A DNA stretch of 64,000 nt from Acanthococcus lagerstroemiae (Eukaryota > Arthropoda > Insecta > Hemiptera > Eriococcidae). Of this stretch, positions 45,621-54,830 are shown in pieces (the stretch's first letter is position 1; every line of letters starts with the position of its first letter). The notes under the pieces were generated by a model. The model saw only the letters and a program-made list of their open reading frames with translations. It was not told where the DNA came from and made no database searches. The DNA lies in contig CM063114.1 in assembly GCA_031841125.1 (NCBI GenBank), forward strand, positions 28,403,266-28,467,265, written 5' to 3'. Made by a program: the position numbers and the translations under genes.

Positions 45621-46010
45621 CTATTTCGCACACGGCACGTGGAAGAGGAGGGTTTGAAAGTCTAGAAACCATTCGCATCCCAAAATCGATAATTTATCCA
45701 TAAGGTCCCTTTCTTCAGAGCCGGTCACATTTTCTCTTATCTGTTTTATTCCTTCCGGTATCCGCGTCAATAATTCGCTCCTTGACTGAGGCCTTCCGCT
45801 ACGGTACACTATTCTCTTCACTTCACCCCATATACAAAGATCACATGGCGTCATGTCAGGTGAACGCGAGGGCCATGGGACTAAATCAGAACATCCTATC
45901 CAGAGGTTTGGGAAATTTAGAGCCGGCTGATTTCTCACAATAACTCCAAAATGAGCCGATGCGCCATCGTGCTGGAAGAACGTACCCCTGTAGCTTAAGA
46001 AGCCCGATCA
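45621..46010 (-). pseudogene. Mariner-type transposase C-terminal fragment (DD41D-like)
   Basis: On the minus strand it reads GTFFQHDGASAHFGVIVRNQ, then RWIGR-like WIGCSDLVPWPSRSPDMTPC and DLCIWGEVKRIVYR, ending near CAK at 45621. The Asp of QHDGA and the Asp after SPDMTPC are the second and third catalytic residues; I count 41 residues between them, as in the DD41D (rosa-type) group of the Tc1/mariner superfamily. The N-terminal HTH and first Asp are missing; upstream of the fragment lies the right arm of the long inverted repeat. The frame from 45938 is open to its end, so the loss is a deletion, not many point mutations. Confidence 0.75.
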
Positions 46011-46227
46011 TTTTATTCCGTGGTTACCACCACAGCCCTCCACTATTACCTACTGGTATCATTTGTCTGTTTATCTCCAGTTGTGAGAAGGAGGAAAATA
46101 TTCAAAGGTAGAAAATTTTACTCAGCCCCTTCAAAAGTAAAAGTATGCAAACATAGTATCTACATATTGTCGGGGTAGGTTCCCTACTTACCAAATGGAA
46201 GGGGGGTCATTGCAAAATAGACACCAT
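45998..46227 (-). repeat. Right arm of the ~225-bp inverted repeat pair
   Basis: In reverse complement it starts TGGTGTCTATTTTGCAATGA and continues with CCCGACAATATGTAGATAC, CAACTGGAGATAAAC, ACCAGTAGGTAATAGTGG and TGGTAACCACGG, parallel to 43205-43445. It abuts the DD41D fragment on the inside and another TIR element on the outside. Confidence 0.75.
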
Positions 46228-46228
46228 G

Positions 46229-46741
46229 TATATGCGGTAGCGTAGGGAATACGGTTCCACTTTTTCGATCCTAATTTTTGAATAACGTTATCCTTTTTTC
46301 TCCATCAGCCTTCGTTCGTCCATCACAGACGAAAACGTGAACCCACCTCCTCTCTATTTTGCTCCTAACCACCTAAGTTTCATTATCATTGGAAATTGAG
46401 CTCTTTCATTTCGTGTTACATTTCTGAAAAGGTCCCACTTTATCGATGCAATTCTCCATAAAATTTCTGACAAAATGGGACTTTGCAGAGCTCTCTAGCA
46501 TAATTTATCTCAGAGATGTGCCACTTTGAATTTGTTGAACCTTTTTTCAGATACCATTTTCCTCAAAACCCTTTTTTTTTTTGAAATCTCAAATTTAAAC
46601 AGCCATATCTCGGCGAATTTTGAAGCTAGAGAGCTCCACAAGGTCACATTTCGTCACAACTTTCATCTAGTATATACCGGTACTCATGACTCTATATCGC
46701 ATCGACAAAGTGGGACCTTATTGCCTATACTGCCACATATA
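46229..46741. mobile_element. ~513-bp TIR element, mariner-MITE-like
   Basis: TATATGCGGTAGCGTAGGGA...TTCCACTTTTTCGATCC at the left is matched by the reverse complement at 46697-46741 with about ten mismatches over 44 bp. A second nested pair (GAGCTCTCTAGC near 46488 and GCTAGAGAGCTC near 46624) and an internal copy of GGTCCCACTTTATCGATGC (46432) give it layered inverted repeats. The ends lie in TATA, so a TA target is plausible. Confidence 0.65.
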
Positions 46742-48147
46742 ACGTTGCCGTTACCATACGTTATGTTATTAGGGAGCTTTTGTACGTGTCCGATAACGGT
46801 TACCGTCAAGTATTCAAGTATCATTTGAATCAATCAGAAGTATATTTGATAAACAGAGGAATACAGTATCCCATAGGGGGGCAGTTCATAAGCTCGCTAT
46901 TACCGAGGCGTTCCCGCGTTATTATTCTGTTATATTGTAGCGTTGCTGATACTTTATGACATCCCTGCTTTAGTGAGGTACCCTGCAATCTCCCACAACT
47001 TGAAAACATAACTACCCTTTGAAATTGGCCCAAATAGTTGCACGCGATAAAACATTTGGAGAGGCCAGTCCTTCAGCAACAATAGCAGCCATTTCAGACA
47101 ACAATCGACACCAAAAACTCCTCGACGGTTTTTCTCCGAATCACGTATTTAATTGGACCTGCTTATAGAATTTCGCGGTATATTTTGTAACCTGTCCGCT
47201 CAATACCTGGGAAAGCGACGCTATCACGGAGCGGCTTAACCACGACGATGGATGTGGGTCCCTAATACCTACATCATTTGCTCGATAACGTTATTATTAC
47301 TGAGCTGCAATATAAATCATTGACGAAGGAACAGGTCAACTGATCCGTGGATTTGATTCCTCGTGTATCACAGGCTGAAAGCGTTTTTGTTACTCAATAA
47401 AACGTATCCTCGAAAGCGGAGGGGCGTATATACTCTCTCTCTCTCTCTCTCTGTCGCTGTCGACGATTAAATGAACGACAATGATTATACGAGGGCACTT
47501 CTCCCCGCGACAAACCCCGCTCGTTTCCCCGTATTCCATTTTGCACGTGAAAATCCACACGTGAAACCATTTAGTTTACTCTTTGAAGCGTGAGTAAAAC
47601 GTCAATTCCCCATGGTCTGTAATTTTCCAGCTACATCGAATGTCATCAAGGATCTGTTCGCACCTCGTTGCGTTTTTATTCTTCCTCGTCTTGAAATATC
47701 TAGTTAATACAATATAATGCCGAGCACCGTGTAGTCTTCTCCTCGTAAATACGATTTACATGCGGTTTTCGACGAAGAAAACTGATTGAAAAATGTAAAT
47801 AATATTCGCTTTTTAATTCGGATCGAGCAGTGACGCAGGGGCTAGGAGGCAGAGAGGACATTGACTCTCCCACTCGCAAAGCTGGGGCATTAGTATTATT
47901 TGCCCCCTCGCCAGTTCCCACAAAGAAAACTATAAACTCTAAAGCTCGCTCACACGGAACGGTGTATGATCGGACAAATAAGCTGACCCCCTCCCCATTT
48001 TCCTTCAAACCAGAGAGTTAAAAAAACTATTTTTTTTTTTTTTGAAAAATGTCCATTACCGTCACAATTGAGGCAGGTGGCGGGCAAAGGGTACTAGTAA
48101 CAGTACTGCAACACTGAGTAAACTCAGTCAGACTTCAGCAAGAACTA
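46742..48147. other. Unassigned, with a (CT)n microsatellite
   Basis: TC repeats at about 47433-47452. Overlapping frames at 47700-48021 on both strands have no recognisable domain. A T run lies at 48030-48041. Confidence 0.4.
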
Positions 48148-49045
48148 TACTGCCGGACAAAAGTCTTTATCCACCACCAAAGAAATCATTATTCTTCTTC
48201 TATTAGCAAAAGTGAACCAGCAAATGACTGGAAATTAAAATATAATATTTCTAGAAGATTTCTCTTTTCACGCGTGTGCTGTGGAGCTGTGGAGGCATTC
48301 AGACGCACACGATACAGACAAAAAAACTCCCTAATGTAGCAAAAAACTGTATACTTCGTATCTGTAAGAAACAGATGTAACATGACAAAGGTTTACTAAG
48401 TGTTGATAATACTAACCAGAAGTTGATCCTAGTAATGCGTGTTGCCGCCACGGGCCCAAATCACGACTTGTAACCGGCTCGGCATGCTATCAATTAACGC
48501 ACGGATCTGCTCCTGTGGTACTGCTTCCCAGTTTTCTCGCAGGGCAGTTCTCAATGCATTAAGGGAATTTATGGGGGTTACGAGCTCGTATGCGTCTAGC
48601 GTCTGCCCAGTTTGTCCCAGACGTGTTCAATTGCATTCAAGTCTGGACTGCAAGTTGGCCATTCAAGCTGTGCCATTTCGACTTCTTCCAAGAATGTGAG
48701 TGTCTATCGTATGGCAAGCGGTCTTGCGTCATCTTGCATGAACAAGGAGCCCACACCCACAAATGTCATACAAGGCACGACATAATTTAGGAGAATGTCT
48801 TCAATATACACTAAAGCATTTATTGTGCTGGAGATCCGTCGTAGCATCACACGAAATACCATCTCGGACCATAACGGAACCACCGAAGAAATGTGACTTC
48901 CGTGTAAACACACGTGGAGCATATCGTTGACCAGGGCGTCCCTATACACGCACACGTCCATCCCGTCCTGCAGGAAAAAATCAGGACTCATCCGTGAAGA
49001 AACCTCGCCTCCAATCTCTTTCTCGCCACTTCACACTGTTCGAGA
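48148..49045 (-). mobile_element. Tc1-like transposon fragment
   Basis: The left end after TA reads CTGCCGGACAAAAGTCTTTA, like the CAGTGCCGGACAAAAGT ends of Tc1 elements. A minus-strand transposase with D, D and E regions fills 48430-49045. The other terminus and the N-terminal DNA-binding domain are missing. Confidence 0.78.
48430..49045 (-). pseudogene. Tc1-like transposase (DD34E), N-terminally truncated
   Basis: Minus strand, with frame changes: WRRGFFTDES near 49010 gives the first Asp; DGMDVCVYRDALVNDMLHVC and RRISSTINALVYIEDILLNY follow, then VVPCMTFVGVGSLFMQDDAR with the second Asp (FMQDxARPH in the family), a stop, and FLEEVEMAQLEWPTCSPDLN then AIEHVWDKLGRR with the Glu of the triad. 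The C-terminal part (LIACRAGYKS, near 48480) is the usual LI.SMP.R......GG segment. The WWGGIS-type block is degraded (HISSVVPLWSEM). Several stops or shifts make it non-functional. Confidence 0.85.
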
Positions 49046-49609
49046 ATTTACGGGTGTGTTACGAAAGAAATGCACTTCTCCAGCTATTCTGTTCGATGTT
49101 AAATAAGAATCTCGCGGGCGTATTTCATTTTTCATTTTCAGTCGAGCTTCTTGAATGAGTAATTTTGAGTATAACCATGTAAGTAAACTCAGATCACGTT
49201 TTATTATTCTATGATCCGAGTAGAAAGAGAAGTCCGTCGTTATCTTACAACTTATTACGTTTTTTATTTGAGTGTAATTATTAGGGTGGTCCTTATTAAA
49301 ATTTATTCTGGGTGAGAAAATATTTCATGTTTTCGGTCGGACTACATTTTAGATCAGTTTCATGGGTTGAAAAGAACATTGTCTGTCAGATTTCACCAAC
49401 ATCTGAAAAGGTTAACCTATGCCACAAGAGAGAAGTTCTTATGGAAAATAACATTGATTTTTGGAAATTAAGCTCTAGTCACTGGGGGAGTCTCCCCATT
49501 TGAGTGTATAAATTATTTTCTTCTCCGAATATAGGTTTTAAGGGTTCGAGAAATCATTTCAATAATTATTTCCCCTTCTTCTGAACCATTCACACATGAC
49601 AAGGGACCG
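49046..49609. other. Unassigned sequence
   Basis: No gene or repeat recognised. Confidence 0.4.
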
Positions 49610-49745
49610 GGCTAATTCCAGTTCCTCTAGTTCTCCTCCATTTCTCAATTCTTCACGTTTTTAGTAGGGTGTTTTGAGTCCTCAAATCTGTTTCTGGGCT
49701 CATTTTTCGTCTTCCCTCAACCCTTCAGGTTCTACAGGGAGCTTT
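49610..49745 (-). repeat. Inverted single unit of the block A/B array family
   Basis: Its reverse complement reads GAACCTGAAGGGTTGAGGGA, then AGAAACAGATTTGAGGACTC and ACCCTACTAAAAACGTGAAG, in the same order as the units at 50940-51030. Confidence 0.6.
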
Positions 49746-50849
49746 TCTACAATGTTTACATCGAATACAGGGTTTTGTGGCTTGCTGACATGAAATTGAA
49801 GAAGGTGTATCACATTGCATATTATTACATACGTAAATCACGTAGGTAACGTACGCATTTCACTTATCTTACATGAAAAATGAATCATTAACAGAACAAC
49901 AATAAGAATATACAGTTAGGTTTCGCTCTCCATGATCAATTTGGCTTTGAGAATCTCAAATTCTAAAAATCAATTTCAATACCCATAATAACTTCTCCTC
50001 CTTGTGGAACGGCTTAAACTTTTCCGATTCCGCTCAAACTTTGTAAAAATATGTTTTTAATTCACAGAACCGATCCAGGGTGTCACCCTATAAAAAGTCA
50101 AAAGTTGAAAATAAGGACCACCTTAGTATGTACTAATTTTTGTTATCAACTAGAGGGGGGAGGAGAACATATTAGGCCCTCCATGATCCGTGTAGCAAGT
50201 GGCGTTCTAAATCAAGGGCTATTCATAAAAATACCTTGTTTGAATTCACTGTGAAGAACTTCTCAACTTTCAAGAAAGTTGAGCCCTGCAAAGATTGATT
50301 CTAGTTTTAGGTACAACGTTAAGTCAAAGGAATACCGCTGACTGAATTCGAAGATACGCGAGGTAGAAATTCTTAAAATTTCTAAAAAATGATCAAAAAC
50401 ATGAACAACTAACAAGAATATTTGGAATTCACGTCTTTCAAGTTCAGGGTGAAAGACATAATATCCATATTCCGAAGCTAATACACGAATTAGGAACTGG
50501 TAAGCATGGTACTCACAAAATATAAATTCGATGATGCCGTGCGTTGATCAAAGGTAACTTACCTGAAACAAAAACCAAAATACTCAAATTAAACTAAATT
50601 GGTAACAAATACGACTAATTCTAAATAGAATTACAGGTCTCTGACGGCGAGAATGCGATGTGTAATACGGAATCATGATGCGCCTGTATTTGAAAGAGAG
50701 GTTCCTGAAATACTCGTATAGATTCAGTAACTTTGATTGTCATATTTTTGACGTAGCCTGTTTTCGAATTGATACTACTCAATGCTAGTTTCTTCATTCA
50801 GTGCAGGCTACTTCTTATCAATGCCTGGAGGGTCGAAAAGAGAAAGGAA
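49746..50849. other. Unassigned sequence
   Basis: AT-rich; no gene or repeat recognised. Confidence 0.4.
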
Positions 50850-51520
50850 AGAGTCCAAGAAATAAACTCAGCAGCCCACGAAACCCTACTTTCAACACAA
50901 GCAATACAAAAGTTTGAGTAATCGCGATATAGCCTACTTCGGAGCCTGAAGGGTTGAGGGGAGGGGAGAAAGAAACCAAAAACGAATTCAGGGGCTCAGA
51001 AAACCATACTAACAATATAAGGAACTTGGGAATCGGAGCTCTCTACAACATGCAGAATTTGGAAATTGGGGAAATTCAAGTACTTGTACATTAGACTACT
51101 GAGAAGCCTTAAAGGTGGATGGGCGAGACGAATTCAGAGGCACAAAAAATGTACCACCAACGTAAAGACCTTGGAAATCAGGGGCATTCCAGTACCTGAA
51201 GATTAATTCTCGGCGGAGCCAGGAAGGTTAAAGGAAGAGGAGAAAGAACTCTTGAAATTGATTTAGTAACCCAACAAACTTTACCATCGATGTTAAGAAC
51301 TCGGAATTAAAAGAAATTCGAGTAATTGAAAATTACCTCAACGTGGAGCCTAAAATGTTGAGAGGAGAGCAAAAATAATCTCTAAAATGAATTGAACGAC
51401 TCTTGAAACCCCCACTGGAAAAATAAAATAATTTTTAGGCTCATATAGGAAGGCTTAACTACCAACTTCAGCTCAAATCTAAAAAATAAATGTTAATTTT
51501 CATTACGTCATGAGAAATCC
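50850..51520 (+). repeat. Degenerate tandem array, ~125-140 bp unit (block B)
   Basis: Same unit as block A (GGAGCCTGAAGGGTTGAGGG, GGGGAGAAAGAAACCAAAAA, ACCATCGATGTTAAGAACTC). The terminal unit and its exit (TTTTTAGGCTC...GGAAGGCTT...TCAGCTCAAATCTAA) match 37705-37765 closely, so both blocks share one right border. Confidence 0.65.
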
Positions 51521-51613
51521 TCCCCCCTCGCGACACGGAAATTGTGTGGTCAATTTGATTTTTGTATTCCTGATGGGTGCTATCCTTGTCCATCTCCTTC
51601 CCTTCCTCTGTGT

Positions 51614-52690
51614 GAAAAAATAAGTAAAGAGTCCGACCGCTGCACAGAAGGACACTGTTACATGTATATCTACAAAAATAAGGTGTAGCTACAAATGGAC
51701 CTCGCTTGTTTTTTCAATTATTTGATTCACAATTCAGATACAATCTCCCACAGAATTTATTTCAGCATATAAGTGTGCATACAATTCTCTTTACAAAAAA
51801 AGGAGTTTGGTGCATGCTCGCTAACTGGGGCCACTTCTCTCTATCTCTTCCCCTGGTGCGCACACCGCCCATTTTAGGGCGAATGCCTGCCCCATCCCCG
51901 ACCATTTTTCACTGTCAGAAGTATGCCTTCTCCACTTATGGCCCAATATTTTGGTTATTTCGTCCTTCCACCGGGTGAGGTGTCTCCCCCTTCTCCTTTT
52001 CCGATCATACGGGATCTATCCCTCCACCCTTTTTCCCATCTTTAATCCCCGTCGCCAAATGTGACCGTGCATTTCCACTTGCTTTTCTTTACAAAATAAC
52101 CAATGTCCTGCATTTCTGTTTTTGCCCTAATTTTTGTATTTCGAATTTTGTCTGCAAGTTTGATATTGAGAATACTTCTCTTCATTGCTCTTTGGAACGC
52201 CCTCAGTCTTTCTACATTTTATTTTATAAGGGCCCACGTCTGGGCACCGTAGGTCAAAGAGGGTAGAATGCAGCTTCTCCATACCTCTGTTTTGGTCCGG
52301 ATATGCAGTTTTCCACTGAAGATATCCTTCACCACCGTAGAGTACTTCTTCCTAAATCTCGCCTGTTCAGCCAGTTGGTTGAGTTGCGAGTGGATCCTAT
52401 TTTTAGTACTTTCAAAAAGCTTTACACATATTTGAGGTTAGGCCGATGGACCTAAAGTTATTTAATTGGGTTTTGTCTTTTTTCTCTTCTTTTTTTTAAT
52501 GTAAAAATATAATTTCCGAAGTGATCCATCGATCTAGGATAACCCCCTACACCATAATACGTTAAAGGTCGTCGGCAAGACTTCCGGAAAATATTTTCAG
52601 CTTTTTATTCGCGATGGAGTGGGGGCCTGAGGCTTTTTCATCCTTGAGCTTGCTTAGTAGGTACTCACTTTCGTATTTCACAGCAGGTGG
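51614..52690 (-). pseudogene. RTE-like retrotransposon copy 1, RT core deleted
   Basis: Minus strand. It starts with YESEYLLSKLKDEKASGPHS and IANKKLKIF (52570-52680), the entry block of RTE-like RTs (LK..KA.GPD.I.NE.LK). Then come NFRSIGLTSNMCKAFE and NRIHSQLNQLAEQARFRKKY (about 52360-52450). The sequence then jumps directly to WRSCILPSLTYGAQTWAL (about 52240), LRAFQRAMKRSILN, KSKWK and RGRHLTRWKDEITKILGHKW...GQAFALKWAV (51860-52010), the RTE C-terminus. The central RT segment with the FADD site is missing. The 3' end near 51614-51660 (AGTCCGACCGCTGCACAGAA in plus orientation) matches 52792-52840, the end of copy 2. Confidence 0.82.
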
Positions 52691-52791
52691 GAACAAAGAG
52701 AAACCAAAAACAAAACATAAAACAATAAATGATAAAATAAAAAACACTGAAACAAAGAAGCAAAATAAAACAGAACGGGGGTAAGAGTGTG

Positions 52792-54768
52792 CTAGAGAAA
52801 AAGGAGTTCGACCACTACACAAAAGGACATTGTTACATGGCTATGTCTTCCAAGCGACCGCGTTGGCACGCATCCCCACTTCCCAATGGCTTCTTCAATC
52901 GCCTATTCTCGGCATCGCTCCGCATTCTCCGTGCCAGCCGGTCGGAACGTCATGGAGCGAATTACCGCTTAAGGATGGTAACGTTTTCCTGCGGAACGTT
53001 TTTTGCGGAGCGTTTTCTGTGGAAGTTTTTTCTTTCGCATGGCTATGCCACTGTGCATGAGCAATTTCATAGTCATCAATCCAACATAGTTTTTGTCTAC
53101 CTCGGCTTCTTTTTTTGTATTCTAAGAACCAGAAGGTTGTCCTCTTTCCATCCAGTTATTACCTCCTCTGTGAGCTAGGTGTCTCACCCAGTGCCACTTA
53201 TGGTATAGACACTCTTTGATAATATTTTTATTTTCATTTAGCTCTTTTTTAATTTTTCCAATGCGTACCCTGTCATTTTGCTTTATTCATAGCATTGCTT
53301 TCTACATTCTATTTCGAGTTACTTGCAGTTTATTATTAATACATTATGTACTTGTTTTTCTCATTGCCCACGTTTGTGAGCTATAGGTTAGGGTAAGGAT
53401 TAAACAAGTGTTTTAGACTCTGGATTTAATTTATTTTTAAACTTGTTTTGAAAACTTTTTTGAGGGACCAAGATTTATTCCAACTTAGCTTTATTCTTCT
53501 TTTTATTTCTTTTTCGTACTCATTTTCAAAACTTATAGTTTGGCCTAAATATATTACATCTTTAATCTTATTTGGGTCATTCTTCAAAAATTTTGACATT
53601 TCAGTTTTGTTTTGTTCTTTTCATGGAGGAAAGTAGGGGATATTTGAACTTTTTTTGATGGGAGTTGTTAAGAGGTGTTGGCATACTAACCCATTCATTA
53701 GATGTGATTATTTTTGGATGATGAATGTCTATCGTTGCATAAAGATGAACATGCCAAAAGACACTTTTCTTAATTCCTAATTTTAGACAGTAATACGTAA
53801 ATGTACAAGTCTCATTACAAAAAAAAAAAAAAAAAAAAAAAGGATTTGATATGCGGACCCTATTGCTCTGATAAGAACATACAGTTTGACCATTAATTGC
53901 GACGAAAAAATATTGAAACTCCTGTTTGTGATTGGTTGAAATAGAGCCATGCCAAAGGACAAAAAATCGAAGGACATTTTTTAAAGCTGGCCACTCTGAC
54001 TCCCACCTGTGAAGATGCGATTTCAATACTTCAATATTACCTTGTGATTCCTTCATTTATTTAAAGTAGCACCACGTTATCAGTTTGTTTTAATATACAC
54101 TTGAAAATTTAGGAAAAAATAAATAATAATAAAAATTGTTCCAGGGACAACCATGCCGACGGACATTTTAGCATAATTAGTCCAATTTTGACCCATTAAA
54201 AGCGAATTAAATTTTCTTCTGAAAGCTTGATATGTAGAATTGAGTCATATCTATCAATGGGGGAAAAAAAAGAAAAGAAAAAAAGTCCGTATCATTAATA
54301 GCTTGTGAGATAACTGCTGGGGACTGAAATATCAAAATTTTCAAAGAATAACCCATTTATACCATAACTTATTCTTACTTCGTTATTATAGTCTATAATG
54401 GCAATTGTATTTGTTTTTGACATATTCAGTTCTAATCCTGCTAGGAAACTTGTTTTGTGGAGTTCTATCAACTTTTTTTTTTTTAGTTCTTTCCTCGTTT
54501 TTGCAAAAATCACAACATTGTTTGCAAACCATAAGTTAGTTAACCATTTCCCATTCACATTTATACCCTTTTCCTCTCAACTTAGTTTCTGAAACACTTC
54601 CTCAAGTGCGATATTGAAAAGAGTAAGGGAAAGAGGGTTGCCCTGTTTAACCCCTCTCTTGATACTGAATTTGCTACCTTCCAACTCAGTAACTATGACG
54701 GCTTCCATATTTTTATAATATTCTTTAATGGTCATGGAGCGAATGACCGCACAAAGAGGAATATGCAA
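52792..54768 (-). pseudogene. RTE-like retrotransposon copy 2, interrupted
   Basis: Minus strand. From 54720: YYKNMEAVIVTELEGSKFSI, KRGVKQGNPLSLTLFNIALE, a TGA at 54577, GINVNGKWLTNLWFANNVVI (the FADD site reads FANN, both catalytic Asp changed to Asn) and GLELNMSKTNTIAI. A segment of about 700 bp (53615-54318) then interrupts. The frame resumes with IYLGQTISFENEYEKEIKRR near 53550, LTYSSQTWAM near 53370, VTRNRM, RVRIGKIKKELNENKNIIKE and CLYHKWHWVRHLAHRGGNNW (to about 53150). 3' UTR follows to 52792. It is dead both by stops and by loss of the metal-binding residues. Confidence 0.8.
53583..54352. repeat. Inverted ~32-bp repeats bounding a ~700-bp insert in copy 2
   Basis: GGTCATTCTTCAAAAATTTT...GACATTTCAGT (53575-53606) recurs in reverse complement at 54322-54354 (ACTGAAATATCAAAATTTTC). 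The enclosed segment is not RT-like; it has an A run of about 21 (53819-53840), and three phrases of the type CATGCCAAAGGACA near 53750, 53948 and 54150. It is either an inserted element or an inverted segment. Confidence 0.5.
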
Positions 54769-54830
54769 CTACATCACAATGGTAACGTTTTTCTGCGAAG
54801 CGTCTTCTGTGGAAGTTTTTTCTTTCGCAT
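54733..54830 (-). repeat. Third RTE-like 3' UTR piece
   Basis: GTCATGGAGCGAATGACCGC...GGTAACGTTTTTCTGCGAAG...CTGTGGAAGTTTTTTCTTTC repeats 52945-53045 of copy 2 in the same orientation. It lies directly upstream (in element orientation) of the RT start of copy 2, so it marks the 3' end of another, otherwise lost copy. Confidence 0.6.

Noticed and set aside
53601..54056. 151-codon minus-strand frame
   Set aside because: It runs through a poly(A)/poly(T) tract (a long Phe run) inside a segment inserted in an RTE-like pseudogene; no domain.
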